From NCBI GenBank assembly GCA_033807775.1, contig CM066319.1, forward strand, positions 160,908,983-160,972,982: 64,000 nucleotides of DNA, read 5' to 3'. The DNA comes from Saussurea involucrata (Eukaryota; Streptophyta; Magnoliopsida; Asterales; Asteraceae). The notes under the pieces were generated by a model. It saw only the letters and a list, made by a program, of their open reading frames with translations, did not search any database and was not told where the DNA came from. Positions 33,501 to 41,670 of this stretch are shown here, one piece after another; positions within the stretch are counted from its first letter, which is position 1; each line of letters opens with the position of its first letter. The translations under genes and the position numbers were made by a program.

Positions 33501-33827
33501 GGAAAAGGCGTCGATCTTGAGAGCGAGACGAACATCATCGACCCCAAACGTGAGGTCGTGATCACCTTCGGCATTGGTGAAGATGGAGGCGTGAATGGCC
33601 TCATTGGAGGGATCGTACACGGAGGTGAGCCAGAACTGTCCAATGAGCATTTTGCTCATCTTAGGGTTGCATGTGAAGGCATGAAGAAGAGGAGAGCGAG
33701 ACAGAAATTTAGCAATAGTAGAGAACTCGGGATGAGCGGGATCGGATTCGAGGCGGGCAACGTGATTGCACTGGTTGAAGCGGAGGTCTTCAAAACGTGT
33801 AGGAATTGGATATCGTGAGGATGCCAT
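30528..33827 (-). CDS. Third ORF of the Copia element, 1099 aa, function unknown
   Basis: An uninterrupted ORF between pol and the 3' LTR, where Sireviruses such as SIRE1 carry an extra, so-called envelope-like gene. The N-terminal 230 residues look globular (FWLTSVYDPSNEAIHASIF, GGIWNFFFAHVIHCLSRKTS, CYVAFPRFISMIL). Residues about 270-560 are Pro/Ser/Thr-rich and probably disordered. About 690-755 is a tandem SSPPKSSPPKLSTSSPK repeat encoded by a 60-bp DNA repeat (31636-31755). About 790-900 is charged and helical (AEELAREEKKKKDLARYG), and the C-terminus has INWEDGSMKSVKESHLQLFG. I see no signal peptide or membrane helix, so an envelope role is not supported. Such ORFs recur in plant retroelements without known function. 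It is fully open, so it is probably under recent selection or very young. Confidence 0.85.
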   Translation of the reverse strand: MASSRYPIPTRFEDLRFNQCNHVARLESDPAHPEFSTIAKFLSRSPLLHAFTCNPKMSKMLIGQFWLTSVYDPSNEAIHASIFTNAEGDHDLTFGVDDVRLALKIDAFSDYEDMYLDTIHEDIVLTTGYVLDDSSKSSKGPGTLLRSKMGGIWNFFFAHVIHCLSRKTSGHDQSPSHVNKLAHALIFQRKVDFAQYFFSELVEVIKTPKKCYVAFPRFISMILQHKLSKALETDRRSSSPRFSYEWSSPVVGTKTLNVKPLATDRPLRPGMISFALSPELRWGDAEIPGFRHLEIPEVTPNVVVPSPRSRVTSGGTQKKRQKATDTSAPASRTTSPRYPSETSPVHTPSHKRRHSSSPSGSLPKRSRKPSAPPTNPTVDSQKSPVVELHPSGPRVSVSNPTISSVASRKASVVHLENPKQTSPLDSLGGGDDLEVSPLEGSDFSLHSLSPDQFVIDEIAQPNQGSPSQSSPPHDFFAFLLADTGSPRTIPSPEEHPIEPPSPRQHSPQRTPSPPRPPRTLYTDALAPHLRHPLLEADPLRWHCSFPEIGGQTSPHIDRTSTFLKSTITLISQANSRISNLESQLPHLLLDAITEALRPIQEKLSTLSTTVESLSKPSTDSPSPERSQWEMDLGDFALVPHTTETSLAFLHSKFDKAFYELGFKLPAVPEGEKTTAPPKLPSIKKLSSNQPPPKPSSPKSSSPPKSSPPKLSTSSPKSSSPPKSSPPKLSTSSPKPSSPPKHVSLSPTHTGSTEALDLNASVEGEQSSKAPEDKGKRTLSAEELAREEKKKKDLARYGARPKDAETLKLKPASQPITTELGLSAQEIEEARIAQIDLDKSRDLSLKAAAEEATKVKSTDAIQTQKSVLNALAQQKNEEISWYKKTMHHRSYRSQISSVKIATSKANPQDIRLIINWEDGSMKSVKESHLQLFGLSEWYEITQHLVRSPNPKKDIFVKYIDGLMNKMNEIKRKHNIILSTEERAKLLSLKEKIILPKVKNPPDSVFKEMAREGKIPNVNNLNLTIPTSVPYPTTTLSLSPIPGLFFNDGLGRRAFFRFAQMSIADTIFLEGIHNLFPNIPEAQPFYRNLLDEIKRRKTSKK

Positions 33828-34567
33828 GAGAGAGATATGTTTGAAAGAAAAGAGAGAGTTGCAGGTTTGAATTGTGAGAAAGGAGTGGGGAGGAAGTAAA
33901 GGGAGGTATGTATATATAGGGAAAGGATAAGGTACCGTGATGATGATTTTGTATGGGGAGAGGGGACATGCGGCTCATGAGGTGAAAAGGTTATTGGGAA
34001 TCGGGACACGGAACGGCGGATAGGCGAAGGGTCTGACGCAAATGCAATTGAGTGGTCACAAGTGGGCTTTGGGAACCGTGTGAATCGGTGTAGGCTCGGT
34101 GATGCTTCGGTGGAGGATTCGGTGTTCGTTTGGGAGACGATCGGTGGAAGTTCGGTGGAGGATTCGGTGTTCATGGGACTTCGGTGGTAGAATGGTTTCA
34201 CCGATTTGGATGAGGTCCACCGAAATGGGACTTCGGTGGTAGAATGGATTCATCGAATTTGGAAAGTACCACTGAAATGGGACTTCGGTGGTGGAAAGTT
34301 TTCACCGATTTGAGATGACCACCGAAATGAGACTTCGGTGGTGGACAAGTTTCACCGATTTTGAAACTTTCCACCGAAATGGGCTTCGGTGGTAGACACG
34401 CTTCACCGATACTTGAGATTATCACCGAAATTGGACTTCGGTGTTGGAAAAGAGAGATAGAAATGTTTTAACACATAGATTTGTCCACCGATGAGAGATC
34501 GGTGGAGAGAGAGAAGTAGATAAGAAGGTGTCCACCGATGTGAGATCGGTGGAGCATGAACACATGT
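33828..34567. repeat. Noncoding spacer between pol and third ORF with CGGTGG palindromes
   Basis: No credible gene. From about 34080 to 34560 the TTCGGTGG / CCACCGAAA pairs seen in the LTR recur about every 25-40 bp (for example ACTTCGGTGGTAGAATGG followed by GTCCACCGAAATGGG). The first 250 bp upstream of the third ORF could hold its promoter or leader. How that ORF is expressed is unknown. Confidence 0.7.
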
Positions 34568-37500
34568 TTATTCTAGGAGATTGCACATCCCAAGTTCACT
34601 GATGAGAAAGTTGAACCTGGTTTCATCAAGAGGTTTGGTGAAAAGATCAGCAAGCTGCAAATCGGTGGGAATGAAGTGCAGTTCAATGTCACCTTTGGAA
34701 ATGTGGTCCCTGATGAAATGATACCTGATATCGATATGTTTAGATCTAGAGTGAAGAACAGGATTATTTGCTATAGCTATAGCACTGGAATTATCACACA
34801 GAATTGGGACTTTAGAAAAGAATTGATTATAGTCCCTTAGTTGGTTTCTCATCCATAGAATCTGAGCACAGCAGCTCCCAGCAGCTACATATTCAGCCTC
34901 AGCAGTAGAGGTTGATACAGAGTTTTGTTTCTTGCTGGACCAACTTACCAATTTTCCCCCAAGGAGCTGACAGCTTCCTGTAGTACTCTTTCTATCAATC
35001 TGGGAACCTGCATAGTCTGAATCTGAATAACCAATTAGTTCAAAACCCGAGTCTTTGGGATACCAAAGACCCAAGTGCAGTGTGCCCTTAAGATACCGAA
35101 AAATTCGTTTTACAGCCTTTAAATGTGATACTTTAGGATTGGCCTGATAACGAGCACATAGACAGGTAGCAAACATTATATCCGGTCTGCTAGCAGTTAG
35201 GTAAAGAAGAGAGCCTATCATACCTCGGTAAAGAGTAACATCCACAGATTCACCTTTTAGATCGGCACACAGTTTCAAGGGAGGTGCCATGGGAGTTTTC
35301 ATAGGAGAGCTATCTAGAAAATTAAATTTCTTCAGAAGGTCACGAATATATTTGCTTTGATTTATAAAAATCCCTTCTGAAGATTGTTTGACTTGAAGGC
35401 CCAAGAAAAATGTAAGCTCTCCCATCATGCTCATCTCATATTCACTCATCATGAGAGAAGCAAACTCATCACATAGGCATTCATCAGTGGCACCAAAGAT
35501 GATGTCATCAACATAGATTTGAACAAGAATGATATTACCTGAGGTTTCTTTGATGAAGAGAGTATTGTCAATTTTACCTCTGGAATATCCATGCTTGAGA
35601 AGAAAGTTGGCAAGAGTGTCATACCAAGCACGTGGAGCTTGCTTGAGACCATACAATGCTTTGTCAAGTCTGTACACATAGTCTGGATGAGCTGGGTCTT
35701 CAAAGCCAGGAGGTTGTTTCACATAGACTTCCTCTGCAAGTTCCCCATTGAGAAAGGCACTTTTAACATCCATTTGAAAGACCCTAAAATTTCGGTAGGC
35801 AGCATGAGCCAGAAAGATCCTTATAGCTTCAAGTCTTGCAACAGGGGCAAATGTTTCATCATAGTCAATGCCTTCTTCCTGTCTGTATCCTTGAGCTACT
35901 AATCGGGCCTTGTTCCTGATAACAGTACCATCTTCATCCATTTTGTTCCTGAATACCCACTTGGTTCCAATGATTGTCTTGTTTCTGGGTTTGGGAACCA
36001 ATCTCCAAACTTTATTTCTCTGGAACTGGGAAAGTTCTTCTTGCATGGCAGTGATCCAACAAGGATCTGATAGAGCTTCATCCACTTTCTTGGGTTCAGA
36101 GAGAGAGAGGAAATTCACATAGAGACAAATATTTCCAACTCCTCTGCGGGTTTGGACACCTGCTTGTTGATCACCAATAATTTGATCTATGGGGTGATCT
36201 TTGGTCCATTTTAGAGCAGGGGGTAAAGGTGATGGGGTATGAGAAGTAGAGTGAACTGGAGTAGTGGGATCAGAGGTTTGGTGTAAGATGGGATTTTCGG
36301 TAGTGGATGCCATGTGATTTTCGGTGGGATTAAGGATGGAAGAAGGGCTTCGGTGTGGAGTTTCGGTGGGAATAGGAAAATCGGTGTGAGAGATGGGTTG
36401 ATCAAATTCGGTGGGAGAGAGTGATCTAGCTGGGTTTTTTGAGGTAGATGGATTTGAGGGAACTGAGGAGATATCGGTGGAAGTGACTAAAGGGGTATCA
36501 CCAATACATGATGAGATCCATCTGTGTAAATCATCCTCATCACTTGGAAGTGATGAATATCTGAGATCATCAAACTTGACATGAATGGACTCATCAATGC
36601 ATTTTCTTCTGAGATTGTACACCCTATAAGCTTTGGAGGATAAGGAGTACCCAACAAATATTCCCTCATCTGCCTTGGGATCAAACTTCCCAAGATTTTC
36701 ACGATCATTAAGAATAAAGCAGATACACCCAAAGACATGAAGAAAGCCAATATTTGGTTTTCTGCCATGAAAAACTTCATACGGGGTTTTATCATGTCTT
36801 TTGGATATTACTGACCTGTTTTGAGTGAAGTAGGCAGTATTCACAGCTTCGGCCCAAAAATAGGTGGGGAGATTTGATTCACTCAGCATGGATCTAGCGG
36901 CCTCACACAGTGTTCTGTTTTTCCTTTCCACCACTCCATTTTGCTGAGGAGTACGAACAGCAGAGAAGTTCTGAGAGATCCCTTTCTCGGTGAAGAAGTC
37001 TTCAAGAGCACTATTTCTGAATTCAGTGCCATTGTCACTCCTTACCGAGCGGACAAGCTGGCCATTGAGAACTTCATTTTTCTTGACAAAGTTGATGATT
37101 TCTTCAGTGGCATCACTTTTGTACCTGAGAAAGAACACCCAAGTATATCTGGTAAATTCATCAACAATAACAAGAATATACCTTTTGCCTCCAAGACTTG
37201 GAGTGCTGACTGGTCCACATAGATCCATGTGCAGCAATTGAAGAGGAAGAGTGATGGAAGAGCATTGCTTCGTCTTGAAGGATGTTTTGGTGAGCTTTCC
37301 CTTTTCACATGCATCACACAGCTTCTCTTTGACAAAGTTCAACTTTGGCATGCCCGTCACCAGCTCTTTGTTGGAGATTTTATGCAAGGTCTTGAAGTTT
37401 AGATGAGAGAGACGTTTGTGCCACAACCAGTTCCTTTTGGATGCATCATTTGACACAAAGCAGACATTTGATGAAGAATTGGATTGTCCCATATCTATGA

Positions 37501-37873
37501 CGTAGACATTTTCCATCCGTCTTCCCGATAACACCACATTGAATTGTTTGTCTACCACGGAGCAGACACAAAGTTCAAAGATAACTTTGTATCCAAGATC
37601 ACACAGTTGGCTAATGCTGAGGAGGTTATGCATGAGGCCGTCCACAAAAGCCACTTTATTGAAGGTTACAGATCCATTAGAGAGAGTTCCGTATCCTTTG
37701 GTGTAACCCTTAGAATTATCACCAAAAGTTACAGATGGACCTTTTCCCGGCACATAGTTGATGAGAAGAGACTTGTTTCCCGTCATGTGGCGTGAGCACC
37801 CGCTGTCTAGATACCAAATTTGATGGTGCTCAAAAGCCTGCATGCAAATACACATTAGTTCTTTGGTACCCAT
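34568..37873 (-). CDS. Copia pol polyprotein: protease, integrase, reverse transcriptase, RNase H
   Basis: A 1101-aa intact ORF in Copia order. Protease: IWYLDSGCSRHMTGN (about residues 19-33). GAG-pre-integrase zinc region: WHKRLSHLNF..LCDACEKGK. Integrase core: LLHMDLCGPV, VRSDNGTEF, TPQQNGVVERKNRT (D, D, E all present). Reverse transcriptase: ARLVAQGYRQEEGIDYDETF, QMDVKSAFLNG, ALYGLKQAPRAWY and the active site IYVDDIIFG. RNase H: YSDSDYAGSQIDRKSTTG, TAEAEYVAAG, CDNSSAIAIANNP, HIDIRYHFIRD and QLADLFTKPL. It overlaps the end of gag by 19 nt in a different frame. No stop or frameshift is visible, so the enzyme set could be functional. Confidence 0.97.
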   Translation of the reverse strand: MGTKELMCICMQAFEHHQIWYLDSGCSRHMTGNKSLLINYVPGKGPSVTFGDNSKGYTKGYGTLSNGSVTFNKVAFVDGLMHNLLSISQLCDLGYKVIFELCVCSVVDKQFNVVLSGRRMENVYVIDMGQSNSSSNVCFVSNDASKRNWLWHKRLSHLNFKTLHKISNKELVTGMPKLNFVKEKLCDACEKGKLTKTSFKTKQCSSITLPLQLLHMDLCGPVSTPSLGGKRYILVIVDEFTRYTWVFFLRYKSDATEEIINFVKKNEVLNGQLVRSVRSDNGTEFRNSALEDFFTEKGISQNFSAVRTPQQNGVVERKNRTLCEAARSMLSESNLPTYFWAEAVNTAYFTQNRSVISKRHDKTPYEVFHGRKPNIGFLHVFGCICFILNDRENLGKFDPKADEGIFVGYSLSSKAYRVYNLRRKCIDESIHVKFDDLRYSSLPSDEDDLHRWISSCIGDTPLVTSTDISSVPSNPSTSKNPARSLSPTEFDQPISHTDFPIPTETPHRSPSSILNPTENHMASTTENPILHQTSDPTTPVHSTSHTPSPLPPALKWTKDHPIDQIIGDQQAGVQTRRGVGNICLYVNFLSLSEPKKVDEALSDPCWITAMQEELSQFQRNKVWRLVPKPRNKTIIGTKWVFRNKMDEDGTVIRNKARLVAQGYRQEEGIDYDETFAPVARLEAIRIFLAHAAYRNFRVFQMDVKSAFLNGELAEEVYVKQPPGFEDPAHPDYVYRLDKALYGLKQAPRAWYDTLANFLLKHGYSRGKIDNTLFIKETSGNIILVQIYVDDIIFGATDECLCDEFASLMMSEYEMSMMGELTFFLGLQVKQSSEGIFINQSKYIRDLLKKFNFLDSSPMKTPMAPPLKLCADLKGESVDVTLYRGMIGSLLYLTASRPDIMFATCLCARYQANPKVSHLKAVKRIFRYLKGTLHLGLWYPKDSGFELIGYSDSDYAGSQIDRKSTTGSCQLLGGKLVSWSSKKQNSVSTSTAEAEYVAAGSCCAQILWMRNQLRDYNQFFSKVPILCDNSSAIAIANNPVLHSRSKHIDIRYHFIRDHISKGDIELHFIPTDLQLADLFTKPLDETRFNFLISELGMCNLLE

Positions 37874-40551
37874 TTTGTAATGGGTCCTTTGGGGTTAGAA
37901 GAGCATGATTCCTTAAGCTTGGATCTATCAATTCTATCCTTGGGACAGTCCTTAGCCATATGAAAAGTGTCACCACAGTTATAGCATTTTCTATAGATAA
38001 ACACCTTTTTAACATTTTTAGCATTTTTCATGTTTTGGCTTTTATCATTTGTTCTTATAACCTTGTTAGAGGAGAACAGAGCAGGAGGCTTGGACCCAAG
38101 GATTCCTTTGGATAAATCTTTGGAGGTTGATTTTCTTAAGAGCACAGATCTAGGAATTTGATGAATATAAGTGTTGTTAGAGGGAATGCTTGGGGTAAAA
38201 CTTTTAGGATGGGAGCTTGCCAAGCAGTTGACCACCGATTTTCCTTTGTCGGCACAGGAGATCCTGTTTGAGTGAACAGGAGTTTCTCTTTTGGGGATCT
38301 TTGAGGGCTTAGGTTCGGTGTAGGTATCTATGTGAATAGATTTTAACACTTCATGAAGAGGAATTGGAGGATCATTGATTGAGGGATCGGTGGGCACAAA
38401 GGGGATAAGATCGGTGGGTTTAGATCTTTTGGAAGGATTAGCTTTTGAAGAGTTTGAGGAGGAGGCTTCATCCATGGCCGAAAATTTGAGCTGATCATGG
38501 ATGGGTTTAGAAACGTCATTTGAATCTTGCTTCTCAATGATTTGCAATGAGGAGTCTTTGGCCTTTAAGGATATACCATACTTTAAGGCTTCACACAGAT
38601 CTAACGAGTTCAAAGAGATGGAATCACAAGAGCTAGAGTCAGAGAAATCATCACATGCATTGGTGGGGGGAACAAGAGCAAGAGTGGACTCACAAACATC
38701 AGTTTTTCCAAATCCTAGACCGAACTTGTTTGAACTACAGATTTGACTTTGAAAGATTTGTTCAAGATTTTTGGAAGAGCTTGACCATTTTTTGATGACT
38801 TCTTGTTCCCTTTTTAGTTTCTTAAACAGGGAGTTCTTTTCTTTTGAGATCACATGATTTATTGTTTTCAAGTCCTCAAGCTCATTTTTGATTTCCTCAA
38901 ACCTTTTAAGCTTAGACATGCAAATTTCAAGTTCAGCTTTGAGCTCTTTCACTTGAGCAGATTTTCTATTCTTACTGTCTTTAACAGAATAAAAATCTTG
39001 AGTTAAAGACTCATAGGCATTGATCTTTTCAATATCAGACATATTATTGAAGGGATGTACCTGAGCGTAGGCTGTGGAGCACCCAGTTGCCACTAGAGCC
39101 ATAGGTGAAGTGGCCTTTTCGGAAACTTCCATTTCTTCTGAGATGGCCACGAAGCATCTATTCTGAGAATCACTGTCGGAGGTGTCTTCGTCGTCCCAAT
39201 CGTGGGTTTCTGCCATGAGACCCTTCCCTTTTCTCTCTAGACCCTCACTCCTTTCCTTCTCTTTCTTGTACTTGGCCTTGTATTTCTCAGCACGCTCCTG
39301 ATGATTTAAGAAGGATGGTGGGGACTCCTTTTTGGGAAAGGTTGATTTGAAAGGCATGTGTTTGGATTTTTCCCTTTTTGAAGAGGGATTGTCAGAAGAA
39401 GTAAATCTGGACTTGGAGATACGCTTGCTTCTACACTCAGATGCAAAATGTCCTTTCTTGCCACAGTTGTAGCATTCCTCATTAGACTTGTCAGAAGAAG
39501 TTTTGAAAGATGAAGTTTTTCTAAGACTTCGAGATTTGTTGAAGGGACGAAACTTGTGTTTAGAACCGGCCATCATTGCCATCTCATCCGACAACTGTTC
39601 AACCATGATATCCTCACCTTCATCATCAGCATCACTAAGATATGCTTCCGTTTGGTGGGTTACATTTGTTTGGCTGTCATTGTCAGAGTCAGATGAAGGA
39701 TAGGTGATTCTAGGAAGATTTTGAGAATTCTTGAAACTTTCACTAACAAGAGCTATAGAGGAGCTCTTTATTTCTTTGATGAAAGATTTCCGTTGAAGCT
39801 TGGTTTGCTCAAAATTGAAAAGAGTACCATATAAAACAGTTAAGGGCATGAACTCAAGGTCCTTGGTAGTTTTGATGCAAGTACATATATTTTCCCAAAA
39901 ATCTGGGAGACAATCCATGAACTTGCACAAGACTTCCTCATTATCATAGACTCTGCCCAACAACTTAAGATCATTTAAAAGAGAGTTGAAGCGGTTATAG
40001 AAGCTAGGAAGAGATTCTCCTTTTTCAAAAGAAAATAGTTCATACTTTCTGATAAGACCAATCTTTTTACATTTCTTGACTTCCTGTGTACCTTCGTACA
40101 GAACACATAGAGTGGTCCACATTTCTTTGGCAGTTTCAAAGTTCACCAAAGAGTGGTAGACCTCATCAGGAAGAGAGAGAGCAATAATAGCTCTTACCTT
40201 GGAGTCAAGAGTAACTAAACGTTTTTCCTCATCAGTATACTTTTTAGGATTTTTGAGAATATACCGACCAGTAGCACTGGATTTTTCCTCATCAGAATCA
40301 CTAGAGATTTCCTTTTCAAAGGTCTCTTTACCTGGCCTCTGCGTGTCATAGCGAGCCCAAACTCTGGGGATAATAGGTCCCTCTTTGAGAATGGTTGGAT
40401 ATCTAGTATCCACTCCTTCCATGAATAGCATCATGCGGCTTTTCCACAAGGAGAAGTTGTTGGCATTAAACTTAGGAGGTTTTGAAATAGACCCATTTTC
40501 TGAAAAGTTGTTTTGAAGAGAGTTTTCAACAGTAGAAGAAGAGGCAGCCAT
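37855..40551 (-). CDS. Copia gag protein with two CCHC zinc knuckles
   Basis: 898 aa, which is long for Copia gag and typical of Sireviruses. N-terminal gag domain: PPKFNANNFSLWKSRMMLFM, LPDEVYHSLVNFETAKEMW and LFNFEQTKL. First knuckle CYNCGKKGHFASEC at about residue 360, a coiled-coil region (LKAELEICMSKLKRFEEIKN) at about 540-590, and a second knuckle CYNCGDTFHMAKDC near the C-terminus. It packages RNA and forms the virus-like particle. The start codon lies 32 nt after the primer-binding site region. The stop is inside the pol start region. Confidence 0.95.
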   Translation of the reverse strand: MAASSSTVENSLQNNFSENGSISKPPKFNANNFSLWKSRMMLFMEGVDTRYPTILKEGPIIPRVWARYDTQRPGKETFEKEISSDSDEEKSSATGRYILKNPKKYTDEEKRLVTLDSKVRAIIALSLPDEVYHSLVNFETAKEMWTTLCVLYEGTQEVKKCKKIGLIRKYELFSFEKGESLPSFYNRFNSLLNDLKLLGRVYDNEEVLCKFMDCLPDFWENICTCIKTTKDLEFMPLTVLYGTLFNFEQTKLQRKSFIKEIKSSSIALVSESFKNSQNLPRITYPSSDSDNDSQTNVTHQTEAYLSDADDEGEDIMVEQLSDEMAMMAGSKHKFRPFNKSRSLRKTSSFKTSSDKSNEECYNCGKKGHFASECRSKRISKSRFTSSDNPSSKREKSKHMPFKSTFPKKESPPSFLNHQERAEKYKAKYKKEKERSEGLERKGKGLMAETHDWDDEDTSDSDSQNRCFVAISEEMEVSEKATSPMALVATGCSTAYAQVHPFNNMSDIEKINAYESLTQDFYSVKDSKNRKSAQVKELKAELEICMSKLKRFEEIKNELEDLKTINHVISKEKNSLFKKLKREQEVIKKWSSSSKNLEQIFQSQICSSNKFGLGFGKTDVCESTLALVPPTNACDDFSDSSSCDSISLNSLDLCEALKYGISLKAKDSSLQIIEKQDSNDVSKPIHDQLKFSAMDEASSSNSSKANPSKRSKPTDLIPFVPTDPSINDPPIPLHEVLKSIHIDTYTEPKPSKIPKRETPVHSNRISCADKGKSVVNCLASSHPKSFTPSIPSNNTYIHQIPRSVLLRKSTSKDLSKGILGSKPPALFSSNKVIRTNDKSQNMKNAKNVKKVFIYRKCYNCGDTFHMAKDCPKDRIDRSKLKESCSSNPKGPITKWVPKN

Positions 40552-40582
40552 CGCAGATCAAGTTTATGGGATTAAACTTTCT

Positions 40583-40594
40583 GCTCTGATACCA
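40583..40594 (-). promoter_or_regulatory. Primer-binding site of the Copia element (initiator Met tRNA)
   Basis: The minus strand reads TGGTATCAGAGC two bases after the 5' LTR end, complementary to the 3' end of plant initiator methionine tRNA. This is where minus-strand DNA synthesis starts. An identical site follows the other LTR at 29146-29157. Confidence 0.95.
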
Positions 40595-40596
40595 CT

Positions 40597-41670
40597 TGTT
40601 AGTCCCAGATGGCTTAACAAGTATTGTAGAAGGGGGGGTTGAATACAATACATAAAAATTTCACAATTTTAATTCTTATATTTGAAAAACTTTCAAAAGA
40701 ATTACACACAGAAAACTTAAGATTGTTGCGGAAAAGAACAGATAAACTATTCTAACAATCTTACACAAAGTATACAACAAAATAACTAAGAACACTTAGA
40801 ACAAAGCTATAAAGTTTTAAGGCTTAAAGGAAGATTTCTTGCACTGAGAGAATTCTTGAAGCCATAAGAATTGCATGAATAGCACTTCTCCTTTTATAGT
40901 GCCAAGGAGTGCCCAAGCATTAAATGCTTGGGACACTTGTCATCTTCACATATGCTGATAATGTTGACTTCAGGAGAACTGTGAAGTCCTTGTCACTTTT
41001 CACTTGGTGCAGACAGAGTAGCTTGAGCAGATAAAAGGGACCTTAACTGAAAGTGGATAAAGAGACAAACTGTCACTTTTCTCTGCTGGAGGATATTGTC
41101 CCATAATAAATGATCTTCTGTCTTGAGCTTTTGGCACCGAAGTGGTTTCCACCGAGATTGAGAAATCTTCGGTGGAAAGAAGACTAGTCCACCGAAATTG
41201 CAAGCATGTTTCGGTGGTAACTAGTCCACCGAAATTGCAAGCATGTTTCGGTGGTGAGAGGACCACCGAAATTACAAGTGTATTTCGGTGGTGAGAGGAC
41301 CACCGAAATTACAAGTATATTTCGGTGGTGAGAGGAGCACCGAAAGGGTCATCGGTGGTGGATGGGGACCACCGAATTTGTCCATGCACTTCGGTGGAAG
41401 AGGCCACCGAAATTGTCCTATAAATTCGGTGGAGAGAAGGCCACCGAAATGTCAAGGAATTTCGGTGGTGATGACTTGTTTGAATGTTTGCCGAGAGTCT
41501 TCTATTTTCCACAAGTAGAGAGTCTTCAAGCTTGGTTTCGGTTGATCTTCGACTTCACCGAACATTTGATATCTTGTACAAGTCATTCAAAGAACTGAAC
41601 TAAAATATTCTAAGTAGGAGTTTTAGGGAAAACATCGGTGAGTCAATTTCAAATCCTTGATGACCCAACA
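40597..41670 (-). repeat. 5' LTR of the Sirevirus-like Copia element
   Basis: A 1074-bp LTR, the same length as 29160-30233 and almost identical, with the CCACCGAAA palindrome array at 41147-41472 and TATAAAAG on the minus strand at 40891-40898. That TATA box would drive the element from this LTR. The flanking base pairs on the right are TCATG. The matching left flank was lost, so no target duplication can be shown. Confidence 0.95.

Noticed and set aside
30528..33827. Third Copia ORF as a retroviral-type envelope protein
   Set aside because: No signal peptide, membrane helix or cleavage-site pattern could be found; only its position fits.
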